A stretch of DNA of 64,000 bases from Brachyhypopomus gauderio. Lineage: Eukaryota; Chordata; Actinopteri; Gymnotiformes; Hypopomidae. The translations under genes and the position numbers were made by a program. Location: the NCBI RefSeq assembly GCF_052324685.1, contig NW_027506918.1:925964-989963 (forward strand). The letters run 5' to 3'. This document shows, one piece after another, positions 54,219 to 64,000 of this stretch (position 1 is the first letter of the stretch; the number at the start of each line of letters is the position of its first letter). The notes below the pieces were generated by a model. It worked only from the letters and a program-made list of their open reading frames with translations. It was not told the DNA's origin and searched no databases.

Positions 54219-54763
54219 TTAATTTTGCTGTTCTACTGTTACTGATATCTTTACTGGTAAGATCCTCATAGGAGAGGAACTGTAACTGCAGAATAAAGGG
54301 AAAATAGTGTCAGTAAAAGTGTGTGTTATAGTGTGCAGGTGTGAACTGGTTAGAAGATCAGTGAATGTCACTTTCCCCCTGTCCCAGTCCAGCTGAACTC
54401 TGACCCTCTGCAGTTCCTCTGTAGGTGTGAAGTAGTGACCTGTCTGTCCTGGGCAGCGTGTCCAGTATTTACCAGTGTTTTTATTGTAGCCCAGACACCA
54501 CATTGAACCCCGGACCCCCCCTCCCCTTCTCCTTTCAGACTCTCTAATTACACCCAGTTTCCAGTCATCACGGTCTCCAACATCAACATCCCAGCAGTGT
54601 GTCCCTGAGTTAAAGCCCTCAGAGCCCAGGACACACGCATACACATTAAATCTCTCTGGATTATCAGGAAGCAGTGATTTCTGTGGTCTCTCTTCTACAG
54701 TAGTGAGATCATCAGACAGGTGGAGGTCTGGATGTGCAGTGTTGGGGTCCAGAGTAACAGGGT
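54219..54763 (-). CDS. Gene D: TRIM35-like gene, B30.2 exon only (upstream exons outside the window)
   Basis: 545 nt from a CCTCAG acceptor to TAA. It shows [28 protein letters not shown] and [10 protein letters not shown], ending VTVEQQN. The conserved aromatic in the RFW(D/E)S segment of A and B is replaced here (GGGVRGSMWCLG), so the fold could be affected. The companion exons 1-5 should lie to the right of the 6.8-kb intronic minisatellite, beyond 64000. An AATAAA on the minus strand at 53930-53925 is a candidate poly(A) signal. Confidence 0.85.
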
Positions 54764-55277
54764 CTGAGGAGAGAGAACAGAATGAATCATCATGTTCTTC
54801 ATGTGTTTATGTGATGAGGTCACATCTACAGACTGCAGGCCCTTTACTCTGAGTGAAATGCTGCAGTAGGTTGATAAGAGGGAAGTGATGGTGATGTTGT
54901 GTGTTCACCACACACCCCTGCAGTACTTGTGTGCTTGTTGTTTTGACACTTGAAATTGTGTCTTTTATTCATTAATATATTTCTACATATCTTGTATTCA
55001 TTATTTGAGTATCACATGTGACACTTAACTAGTGCAGTGTTACTGTTACACTGAGTGTCACACTGCATGTGTGTATTTATTAGTGTGTGTGTACTGAAGT
55101 GTGTGTGTCCTCATTAGTGGGTGGATACCGTTACAGTTCCCCCACTAAAGGGCGCTACTCCCAGAGTGACTAACACCAGTGGACTGTCCCCAGACTGAAG
55201 GACGGGACCAGAGGACGAGGACCACAGTGTCCAGACCCCCCAGGAGCAGATCCTCCAGGGAGGAGTCCACCGACGTG

Positions 55278-56659
55278 CAGGGATGAAAATGGGACAGGGG
55301 TTAAAAAGGTGAGAAGACCGGGGGGCGGGGCATGTGACGTCATGGGGATACGGCGACGGGGCGTTGACGTGGGGTGCATTGACATGTGACGTCATGGGGA
55401 TACGGCGACGGGGGGGGGGGGGGGGGGGGGGGGGTGGCTGCTGGTGTACGGGGATACAGCGACAGGTGATGCCAAATATTACGGAGCCCGTAAGGTGACA
55501 TCATGTAAAAAATATAATAACGCGTGGCCACGACTTACTAACGCGTGCAAACGAGATAATTAACGCATGCGAACAAGATAATTAAGTATTACTTTATATA
55601 AAGCCAGGTTTACCTTCATTGGGCAGTCAGTTCGCGAACATCCCTGGGAAAAATAAACTTTGTTGCCGCGTGTGAAAGGCAACATTAGTATCTCGTTCCC
55701 ACGCGTTAATAAGTCGTGGCCACGCGTTATTATTTTTTACATGATGTCACCTTACGGGCTCCGTAAAATATAGTAAAATCCATTAAAAAAATGTTTTGAC
55801 TGTCTTGTCAGTGGATTCAATATACGAGCCAGATCTGTAAATGCGAGAAGCTGTTTTCGCCATTCCGGATGGCTTAGTCAAAACCATTACGTCTTAATGA
55901 ACCAATAAATACGGCGAAAATGAGTGTAAAAATACCACGGTTCATGTGTTTTTATTTTCTAACATGGGCTAAAGCACAGGGTAGACTCAAACGACAAGCG
56001 TTTACAACTTCATCTTCAACCTTTTCAGCCCTGGCGCGAATGTTATCCTCACACGTCCCTGGATTCACCAGTTACAACTACAGACACACTAGAAAAAAAA
56101 TCTTGTTTCTTATTTTATGTCGCCGTTAACTACACGGGGTTGACGCGAACTTAGTATGCCCATCTACCTATTTATCACAAAAGCTTGTGGCTTTTTCTGA
56201 CAGTGTTCAACGCTGTAGCGAACGGCAGTAACTTTGTTTTACCGCAAAATATGCAAACGATTGAAACCATTAATAACCCAATTAAATCCACTGGGAAATG
56301 TACGATCTGGTAAATGTAGTGGTAAATGTACGCTCTTCTGACTTGTCCGCGGTGTAGCACTAGGTCCTACTTCTCGTCCTGCTTAGCAGTAAATGAATAA
56401 CATGAACGTTCGTATGATTGAACGCTATTTGGCCTCCATGAAGGTTCTGGGCGGAAACTGCTGGAATTGCCGATTTCGGAAGTGCTCTGTTTGCTTATTA
56501 AGTCAATATGATAATTAAAATATATACATATAAACTCCCGACCCCCGACCCCCCCCCCCCAAAAAAAAAAACTCCTCGGATCTACACGATTCACGTAGGT
56601 CACCCTTTTCGACTTCAAAACGGCGAATTTCGACGAAAGGTGACAGATTTTCATGCCTG
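55278..56659. mobile_element. 1.38-kb DNA element in intron 5 of gene D
   Basis: The same element as 5631-7001, at the same intron position, with GACGTG duplications at 55272-55277 and 56660-56665. It differs by only a few substitutions and by homopolymer length (a long G run at about 55410-55434 instead of 5765-5771). The left terminus reads CAGGGATG instead of CAGGCATG. Confidence 0.85.
55480..55765. mobile_element. 286-bp nested MITE (gene D copy)
   Basis: Same ends (TACGGAGCCCGTAAGGTGAC) and AAATAT flanks (55474-55479 and 55766-55771) as 5817-6102. Confidence 0.75.
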
Positions 56660-57159
56660 GACGTGCCACAACTACAACACCCTCACCAGGACAACAGGGG
56701 GCGACACACACAACAACAAGGACAGACACAGTGACACAGAAAGACAGACACCGTGATGCGGAGACAACAACACCAAGGAAAACTCAGGTACTGACACAAA
56801 CATGGTGTCAGAGACACAGACAGGGACAGGGACACTCTAAGATGGTGACAGGGACACACACCGACAGGGACAGACAAACAGACAAGGGAGGGTCCTGGCT
56901 GACATGCAGGGAACCTGCTGGTCCCTGGGGGGGCGCCGACCCATAGAGGCTGGAGCAGGGGTGTCTGCTTGGGCTCAGCTGGACTCTGGGCTGTGGGGAG
57001 GTGGAGATGTGTCTGGGTGTTTGGAGTGGTGTGTCCTGTTCCTGGAACAGTGTGGGTGTAGAACCTTCTCCACCTCCATCTGTCAGCACTGCTAGGATCT
57101 CCACCTTCACAACCACACTCCTCTGAACACTACGACTCCTCTTAATAGGATGGAGGCTT

Positions 57160-60100
57160 GGGTGGTGTAGAGGTGGAGAGTGGGTGGTGTAGAGGTGGAG
57201 TGTGGGTGGTGTAGAGGTGGAGAGTGGGTGGTGTGTAGAGGGGAGAGTGGGTGGTGTGTAGAGGGGAGAGTGGGTGGTGTGTAGAGGGGGAGAATGAGTG
57301 GTGTAGAGGTGGAGAGTGGGTGGTGTGTAGAGGTGGAGAGTGGGTGGTGTGTAGAGGTGGAGAGTGGGTGGTGTGTAGAGGGGAGAGTGGGTGGTGTGTA
57401 GAGGGGAGAGTGGGTGGTGTGTAGAGGGGGAGAGTGGGTGGTGTGTAGAGGTGGAGAGTGGGTGGTGTGTAGAGGTGGAGAGTGGGTGGTGTGTAGAGGT
57501 GGAGAGTGGGTGGTGTGTAGAGGGGGAGAGTGGGTGGTGTGTAGAGGGAGAGAGTGGGTGGTGTGTAGAGGGGGAGAGTGGGTGGTGTGTAGAGGTGGAG
57601 AGAGTGGGTGGTGTGTAGAGGTGGAGAGAGGGTGGTGTGTAGAGGTGGAGAGTGGGTGGTGTGTAGAGGTGGAGAGTGGGTGGTGTACAGGTGGAGAGTG
57701 GGTGGTGTGTAGAAGGGGAGAGTGGGTGGTGTGTAGAGGTGGAGAGTGGGTGGTGTGTAGAGGGGGAGAGTGGGTGGTGTGTAGAGGTGGAGAGAGTGGG
57801 TGGTGTGTAGAGGTGGAGAGTGGGTGGTGTGTAGAGGGGAGAGTGGGTGGTGTGTAGAGGTGGAGAGTGTGTGGTGTGTACAGGTGGAGAGTGGGTGGTG
57901 TGTAGAAGGGGAGAGTGGGTGGTATGTAGAGGTGGAGAGTGGGTGGTGTGTAGAGGTGGAGAGTGGGTGGTGTGTAGAGGTGGAGAGAGTGGGGGGTGTG
58001 TAGAGGTGGAGAGTGGGTGGTGTGTAGAGGTGGAGAGTGGGTGGTGTGTAGAGGTGGAGAGAGTGGGTGGTGTGTAGAGGTGGAGAGTGGGTGGTGTGTA
58101 GAGGTGGAGAGTGGGTGGTGTGTAGAGGGGAGAGTGGGTGGTGTGTAGAGGTGGAGAGTGGGTGGTGTGTAGAGGTGGAGAGAGTGGGGGGTGTGTAGAG
58201 GTGGAGAGTGGGTGGTGTGTAGAGGTGGAGAGTGGGTGGTGTGTAGAGGTGATGAGTGGGTGGTGTGTAGAGGGGAGAGTGGGTGGTGTGTAGAGGGGGA
58301 GAGTGGGTGGTGTAGAGGTGGAGAGTGGGTGGTGTGTAGAGGGGAGAGTGGGTGGTGTGTAGAGGTGGAGAGTGGGTGGTGTGTAGAGGTGGAGAGTGGG
58401 TGGTGTGTAGAGGGGAGAGTGGGTGGTGTGTAGAGGTGGAGAGTGGGTGGTGTGTAGAGGTGGAGAGTGGGTGGTGTGTAGAGGTGGAGAGTGGGTGGTG
58501 TGTAGAGGTGGAGAGTGGGTGGTGTGTAGAGGGGGAGAGTGGGTGGTGTGTAGAGGTGGAGAGTGGGTGGTGTGTAGAGGTGGAGAGTGGGTGGTGTGTA
58601 GAGGGGAGAGTGGGTGGTGTGTAGAGGGGGAGAGTGGGTGGTGTGTAGGGGGGAGAGTGGGTGGTGTGTAGAGGTGGAGAGTGGGTGGTGTGTAGAGGTG
58701 GAGAGTGGGTGGTGTGTAGAGGGGGAGAGTGGGTTGTGTGTAGAGGGGGAGAGTGGGTGGTGTGTAGAGGTGGAGAGTGGGTGGTGTGTAGAGGTGGAGA
58801 GTGGGTGGTGTGTAGAGGTGGAGAGTGGGTGGTGTGTAGAGGGGTGAGTGGGTGGTGTGTAGAGGTGGAGAGTGTGTGGTGTGTACAGGTGGAGAGTGGG
58901 TGGTGTGTAGAGGGGTGAGTGGGTGGTGTGTTGAGGTGGGAGTGGGTGGTGTGTAGAGGTGGGAGTGGGTGGTGTGTAGAGGTGGTGGAGTGGGTGGTGT
59001 GTTGGAGGTGGAGTGGTGGGTGGTGTGTAGAGGTGGAGAGTGGGTGGTGTGTAGTGGTGGGAGTGTGGGGTGGTGTGTAGTGGTGGAGAGTGGGTGGTGT
59101 GTAGAGGTGGAGTGTGGGTGGTGTGGTGGGTGTGTGTGGGGTGGTGTGTAGTGGTGTTGTGTGGGTGGTGTGTTGAGGGGAGTGTGGGTGGTGTGTTGGG
59201 GGGAGAGTGGGTGGTGTGTGGGGGGGTGGTGGGTGGTGTTGGGTGGTGAGTGGGTGGTGTGTTAGGGGGAGAGTGGTGTGGGTGTGTTGAGGTGGAGAGT
59301 GGGTGGTGTGTTGAGGGGAGAGTGGGTGGTGTGTAGAGGTGGAGAGGGGGTGGTGTGTAGAGGGGTGAGTGGGTGGTGTGTTGAGGTGGAGGTGGGTGGT
59401 GTGTGTGGGGGGGTGAGTGGGTGGTGTGTGGGTGGGAGTGGGTGGTGTGTAGGGGGGGAGAGTGGTGGTGTGTAGAGGTGGAGTGTGGGGTGGTGTGTAG
59501 AGGGGAGAGTGGGTGTGTGTAGAGGTGGAGAGGTGGGTGGTGTGTGTGGGGGGTGAGTGGGTGGTGTGTGGGTGGGAGTGGGTGGTGTGTGAGGTGGTGA
59601 GTGGGTGGTGTGTAGGGGGTGTGTGTGGGTGGTGTGTAGAGGTGGAGGTGTGTGGTGTGTAGGTGGAGAGTGGGTGGTGTGTAGAGGGGAGTGTGGGTGG
59701 TGTGTTGAGGTGGGAGGTGGGTGGTGTGTAGGGTGGAGTGTGGGTGGTGGTGTGTAGAGGTGGAGAGTGGGTGGTGTGTAGAGGTGGAGAGAGTGGGTGG
59801 TGTGTAGAGGTGGAGAGTGGGTGGTGTGTAGAGGTGGAGAGTGGGTGGTGTGTAGAGGTGGAGAGTGGGTGGTGTGTAGAGGTGGAGAGTGGGGGGTGTG
59901 TAGAGGGGAGAGTGGGTGGTGTGTAGAGGTGGAGTGTGGGTGGTGTGGTGTGTTGAGGTGGTGGAGAGTGGGGGTGTGTAGAGGTGGAGAGTGGGTGGTG
60001 TGTAGAGGTGGAGAGTGGGTGGTGTGTAGGGGGGAGTGTGGGTGGTGTGTAGAGGTGGGAGAGTGGGGGGTGTGTGGTGGTGGTGGTGGGTGGTGTAGTG

Positions 60101-63100
60101 GGGAGAGTGGGTGGTGTGTAGGGTGGAGAGTGGGTGGTGTGTAGGGGTGTGAGTGGGTGGTGTGTAGGGGGTGGTGGGTGGTGTGTAGAGGTGGGTGAGT
60201 GGGTGGTGTGTTGAGGGGGAGTGTGGGTGGGTGTTGAGGTGGAGAGTGGGTGGTGTGTAGAGGTGGAGGGTGGTGGTGTGTTGAGGGGAGTGTGGGTGGT
60301 GTGTTGAGGTGGAGAGTGGGTGGTGTGTAGAGGTGGAGAGTGGGTGGTGTGTAGAGGGGGAGTGTGGGTGGTGTGTAGTGGGGTGAGTGGGTGGTGTGTT
60401 GAGGTGGAGAGTGGGTGGTGTGTAGAGGTGGTGAGTGGGTGGTGTGTAGAGGGGGAGAGTGGGTGGTGTGTAGAGGGGGAGAGTGGGTGGTGTGTAGAGG
60501 TGGAGAGTGGGTGGTTGTAGAGGGGAGAGTGGGTGGTGTGTAGAGGTGGAGAGTGGGTGGTGTGTTGAGGTGGAGAGTGGGTGGTGTGTAGAGGGGAGAG
60601 TGGGTGGGTGTTGAGGTGGAGAGTGGGTGGTGTGTAGAGGTGGAGAGTGGGTGGTGTGTTGTGGGGGGAGTGTGGGTGGTGTGTAGAGGTGGAGAGTGGG
60701 TGGTGTGTAGGGTGGAGGGGGTGGTGTGTGGGTGGGTGGGTGGTGTGTGAGTGGGGTGGTGGTGTAGAGGTGGAGAGTGGGGTGGTGTGTAGGGGGGAGT
60801 GGGTGGTGTGTAGAGGTGGAGAGTGGGTGGTGTGTTGAGGTGGAGAGTGGGTGGTGTGTAGAGGTGAGAGTGGGTGGTGTGTAGAGGGGGAGAGTGGGTG
60901 GTGTGTAGAGGTGGAGAGTGGGTGGTGTGTAGAGGTGGTGAGTGGGGTGGTGTGTAGGGTGGAGAGTGGGTGGTGTGTAGAGGTGGAGAGTGGGTGGGTG
61001 TGTTGAGGGGAGAGTGGGGTGGTGTGTAGGGGGTGGGAGTGGGTGGTGTGTAGAGGTGGAGAGTGGGTGGTGTGTAGTGGTGGAGTGTGGGTGGTGTGTA
61101 GAGGGGGGAGTGGGTGGTGTGTAGAGGTGGAGTGTGGGGTGGTGTGTAGAGGTGGAGAGTGGGTGGTGTGTGAGGTGGTGGTGGGTGGTGTGTAGAGGTG
61201 GGGGTGTGGGTTGGTGTGTGTAGTGGTGGGAGAGTGGGTGGTGTGTAGAGGTGGGAGGTGGGTGGTGTGTGAGGGGGAGTGTGGGTGGTGTGTAGAGGTG
61301 GAGAGTGGGTGGTGTGTAGGGTGTGGTGGGTGGTGTGTAGAGGTGAGAGTGGGTGGGTGTGTAGGGGGGTGTGGGTGGTGTGTTGGGGGGTGTGGGTGGT
61401 GTGTAGAGGGGGGAGTGGGTGGTGTGAGGTGGGAGTGGGTGGTGTGTTGAGGGGAGTGTGGGTGGTGTGTAGAGGTGGTGAGTGGGTTGGTGTGTAGAGG
61501 GTGGAGTGTGGGGTGGTGTGTTGAGGGGTGGGTGGTTGGTGGTGTGTAGGGTGGGGGGGTGGTTGTAGAGGTGGGAGTGGGTGGTGTGTAGAGGGGGAGA
61601 GTGGGTGTGTGTAGAGGTGGAGAGTGGGTGGTGTGTAGAGGGGTTGAGTGGGGTGGTGTGTAGAGGTGGAGAGTGGGTTGGTGTGTAGAGGTGGGTGTGG
61701 GGTGGTTGGGTGTAGGGTGGAGGAGTGTGGTGGGTTGTGAGGGGTTGGGTGGTGTGGGTGGGGTGGTTGTGTGTGGGGGAGGTGTGGTGGTGTGTAGAGG
61801 TGTGAGTGGGGGTGTGTAGAGGGGAGAGTGGGTGGTGTGTAGAGGGGAGAGTGGGTGGTGTGTAGAGGTGGGAGTGGGTGGTGTGTAGAGGTGGAGAGGG
61901 GTGGTGTGTAGTGGGGGAGAGTGGGTGGTGTGTAGAGGTGGAGAGTGGGTGGTGTGTAGAGGTGGAGAGTGGGTGGTGTGTAGAGGGGAGAGTGGGTGGT
62001 GTGTAGAGGTGGTGAGTGGGTGGTGTGTAGAGGGGAGAGTGGGTGGTGTGTAGTGGTGGGAGTGGTGGTGTGTAGAGGTGGAGAGTGGGTGGTGTGTAGA
62101 GGGGGAGTGGGTGGTGTGTAGAGGTGGAGAGTGGGTGGTGTGTAGAGGGGGAGAGTGGGTGGTGTGTAGAGGTGGAGAGTGGGTGGTGTGTAGAGGGGAG
62201 AGTGGGTGGTGTGTAGAGGTGGAGAGTGGGTGGTGGTGTTGAGGGGTGAGTGGGTGGTGTGTAGAGGTGGAGTGGGGTGGTGTGTAGAGGGGAGTGGGTG
62301 GTGTGTAGAGGGGGAGTGTGGGTGGTGTGTAGAGGTGGAGAGTGGGTGGTGTGTAGAGGTGGAGAGTGGGTGGTGTGTAGAGGTGGAGAGTGGGTGGTGT
62401 GTAGAGGGGAGAGTGGGTGGTGTGTAGAGGGGAGAGTGGGTGGGTGTAGAGGTGGAGAGTGGGTGGTGTGTAGAGGTGGAGAGTGGGTGTGTGTAGAGGT
62501 GGAGAGTGGGTGGTGTGTAGAGGTGGAGAGTGGGTGGTGTGTAGAGGTGGAGAGTGGGTGGTGTGTAGAGGGGGAGTGGGTGGTGGTGTGTAGAGGTGGT
62601 GAGTGGGTGGTGTGTAGAGGTGGGAGTGGGTGGTGTGTAGAGGGGGTGGGGGTGGTGGGTGTGGTGGAGTGTGGGTGGTGTGTAGAGGTTGGAGAGTGGG
62701 TGGTGTGTAGAGGGGAGAGTGGGTGGTGTGTTGAGGTGGAGAGTGGGTGGTGTGTTGTGGTGGAGAGTGGGTGGTGTGTAGAGGTGGAGAGTGGGTGGTG
62801 TGTAGAGGTGGAGAGTGGGTGGTGTGTAGAGGTGGAGAGTGGGTGGTGTGTAGAGGTGGAGAGTGGGTGGTGTGTAGTGGTGGAGAGTGGGTGGTGTGTG
62901 TAGAGGTGGAGGTGGGTGGTGTGTGGGTGGAGTGTGGGTGGTGTGTAGAGGGGAGTGGTGGGTGGTGTGTAGAGGTGGAGAGTGGGGGTGGTGTGTAGAG
63001 GTGGGAGAGTGGGTGGTGTGTAGAGGTGGAGAGGTGGGTGGTGTGTAGAGGTGGAGAGTGGGTGGTGTGTAGAGGTGGAGGTGGGTGGTGTGTAGAGGTG

Positions 63101-63968
63101 GAGAGTGGGTGGTGTGTAGAGGGTGGAGAGTGGGTGGTGTGTAGAGGTGGAGAGTGTGGTGGTGTGTAGTGGTGGAGAGTGGGTGGTGTGTAGAGGGTGG
63201 AGTGTGGGTGGGTGTAGAGGTGGAGAGTGGGTGGTGTGTAGAGGTGGATGAGTGGGTGGTGTGTAGAGGTGGATGAGTGGGTGGTGTGTAGTGGGGAGAG
63301 TGGGTGGTGTGTGAGGGGGAGAGTGGGTGGTGTGTAGAGGGGGGAGTGTGGGTGGTGTAGAGGTGGAGAGTGGGTGGTGTGTAGAGGTGATGAGTGGGTG
63401 GTGTGTAGAGGTGAGAGTGGGTGGTGTGTAGAGGGGAGAGTGGGTGGTGTGTAGAGGGGAGAGTGGGTGGTGTGTAGAGGGGGGAGGTGGGTGGTGTAGA
63501 GGTGGAGAGTGGGTGGTGTGTTGAGGGGGAGAGTGGGTGGTGTGTAGTGGGGAGAGTGGTGTGTGTGTAGAGTGGAGAGTGGGTGGGTGTAGAGGTGGAG
63601 AGTGGGGTGTGTAGAGGTGGAGTGTGGGTGGTGTGTAGAGGGGGGAGAGTGGGTGGTGTGTAGAGGGGGGGAGTGGGTGGTAGTAGGGGGGGGAGTGGGT
63701 GGTGTAGAGGTGGAGAGTGGGTGGTGTGTAGAGGTGATGAGTGGGTGGTGTGTAGAGGTGATGAGTGGGTGGTGTGTAGAGGGGAGAGTGGGTGGTGTGT
63801 AGAGGGGAGAGTGGGTGGTGTGTAGAGGGGGGAGTGGGTGGTGTAGAGGTGGAGAGTGGGTGGTGTGTAGAGGGGAGAGTGGGTGGTGTGTAGAGGTGGG
63901 AGAGTGGGTGGTGTGTAGAGGTGGAGAGTGGGTGGTGTATAGGTGGAGAGTGGGTGGTGTGTAGATGT
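57160..63968. repeat. Giant 24-bp intronic minisatellite, gene D (about 280 units)
   Basis: Continuous array of the 24-bp unit (core GGTGGTGTGTAGAGG) for about 6.8 kb. Units are regular at 57160-58900 and again at about 61800-63960, but strongly irregular between about 58920 and 61800, with many A-to-T changes (GTGTTGAGG, TAGTGG), lost bases and partial units. Every ORF here ([12 protein letters not shown]) is a repeat shadow. The right flank AGATCTCCTCATGGACTG seen in A, B and C is not reached; the last 30 bases differ. Confidence 0.95.
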
Positions 63969-64000
63969 GGTGAGGTGTGTGATATTTTCTCTAGATTTTG

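Noticed and set aside
57391..63802. Many plus-strand ORFs of repeated [16 protein letters not shown] type
   Set aside because: They are translations of the 24-bp minisatellite, open in all frames because the unit has no stop and is divisible by three. They lie in an intron antisense to the TRIM genes.
54219..64000. Search for gene D exons 1-5 within the window
   Set aside because: No RING, coiled-coil or exon-5 sequence occurs between 54763 and 64000; the intron is filled by the 1.38-kb element and the minisatellite.

Overview
The window is eukaryotic and almost certainly from a teleost fish. Intron-containing TRIM (RING, B-box, coiled coil, B30.2) genes of the strongly expanded fish TRIM35-like group lie in a background crowded with fish-type transposons (PIF/Harbinger, hAT, piggyBac, Tc1/mariner, L1- and L2-like LINEs, LTR elements), CA microsatellites and minisatellites. 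There are no operons, tRNAs, rRNAs or bacterial features. The species cannot be fixed from sequence alone.

The only convincing host genes form a head-to-tail array on the minus strand. Gene A (10207 to 4583), gene B (27519 to 19866) and gene C (48996 to 42380) each have the same six exons: RING plus B-box, 96 nt, 231 nt coiled coil, 23 nt, 119 nt, and a B30.2 exon of about 540-560 nt. All splice sites and phases are consistent, and the predicted proteins are 470, 475 and 481 aa. Gene D contributes only its B30.2 exon (54763 to 54219); its upstream exons must lie beyond base 64000. Upstream of each RING exon is a conserved block with an IRF-E/ISRE-like motif, a TATA-like box, an ETS/PU.1-like motif and a CTCF-like motif, which fits interferon-responsive antiviral E3 ligases.

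Each gene carries the same 24-bp G-rich minisatellite in intron 5: about 21 units in A, 16 in B, 20 in C and roughly 280 (6.8 kb) in D. Introns and flanks hold insertions that record the duplication history. A 1.37-kb element lies at the same site in A and D, with an empty site in C. An LTR/gag fragment lies at the same place downstream of C and D. Solo LTRs sit in intron 4 of B and C. An L2-like LINE sits in intron 5 of B.

Region by region: 1-4.1 kb, a Harbinger copy split by an L1 that is itself split by a piggyBac; 4.6-10.6 kb, gene A; 11.2-16.8 kb, a Tc1 fragment and a second Harbinger copy whose accessory gene contains a 33-bp in-frame coding minisatellite of about 52 units; 18.1-19.4 kb, a 58-bp tandem repeat split by a solo LTR; 19.9-27.9 kb, gene B; 28-36.7 kb, LINE, LTR and Harbinger remains; 36.7-42.1 kb, gag/LTR remains with a 910-bp hAT, then a 3.3-kb hAT-type element with roughly 0.7-kb inverted arms; 42.4-49.4 kb, gene C; 49.9-53.8 kb, an endogenous retroviral scrap, a decayed charged coiled-coil reading frame and a second gag/LTR copy; 54.2-64 kb, gene D 3' exon and its giant intronic minisatellite.
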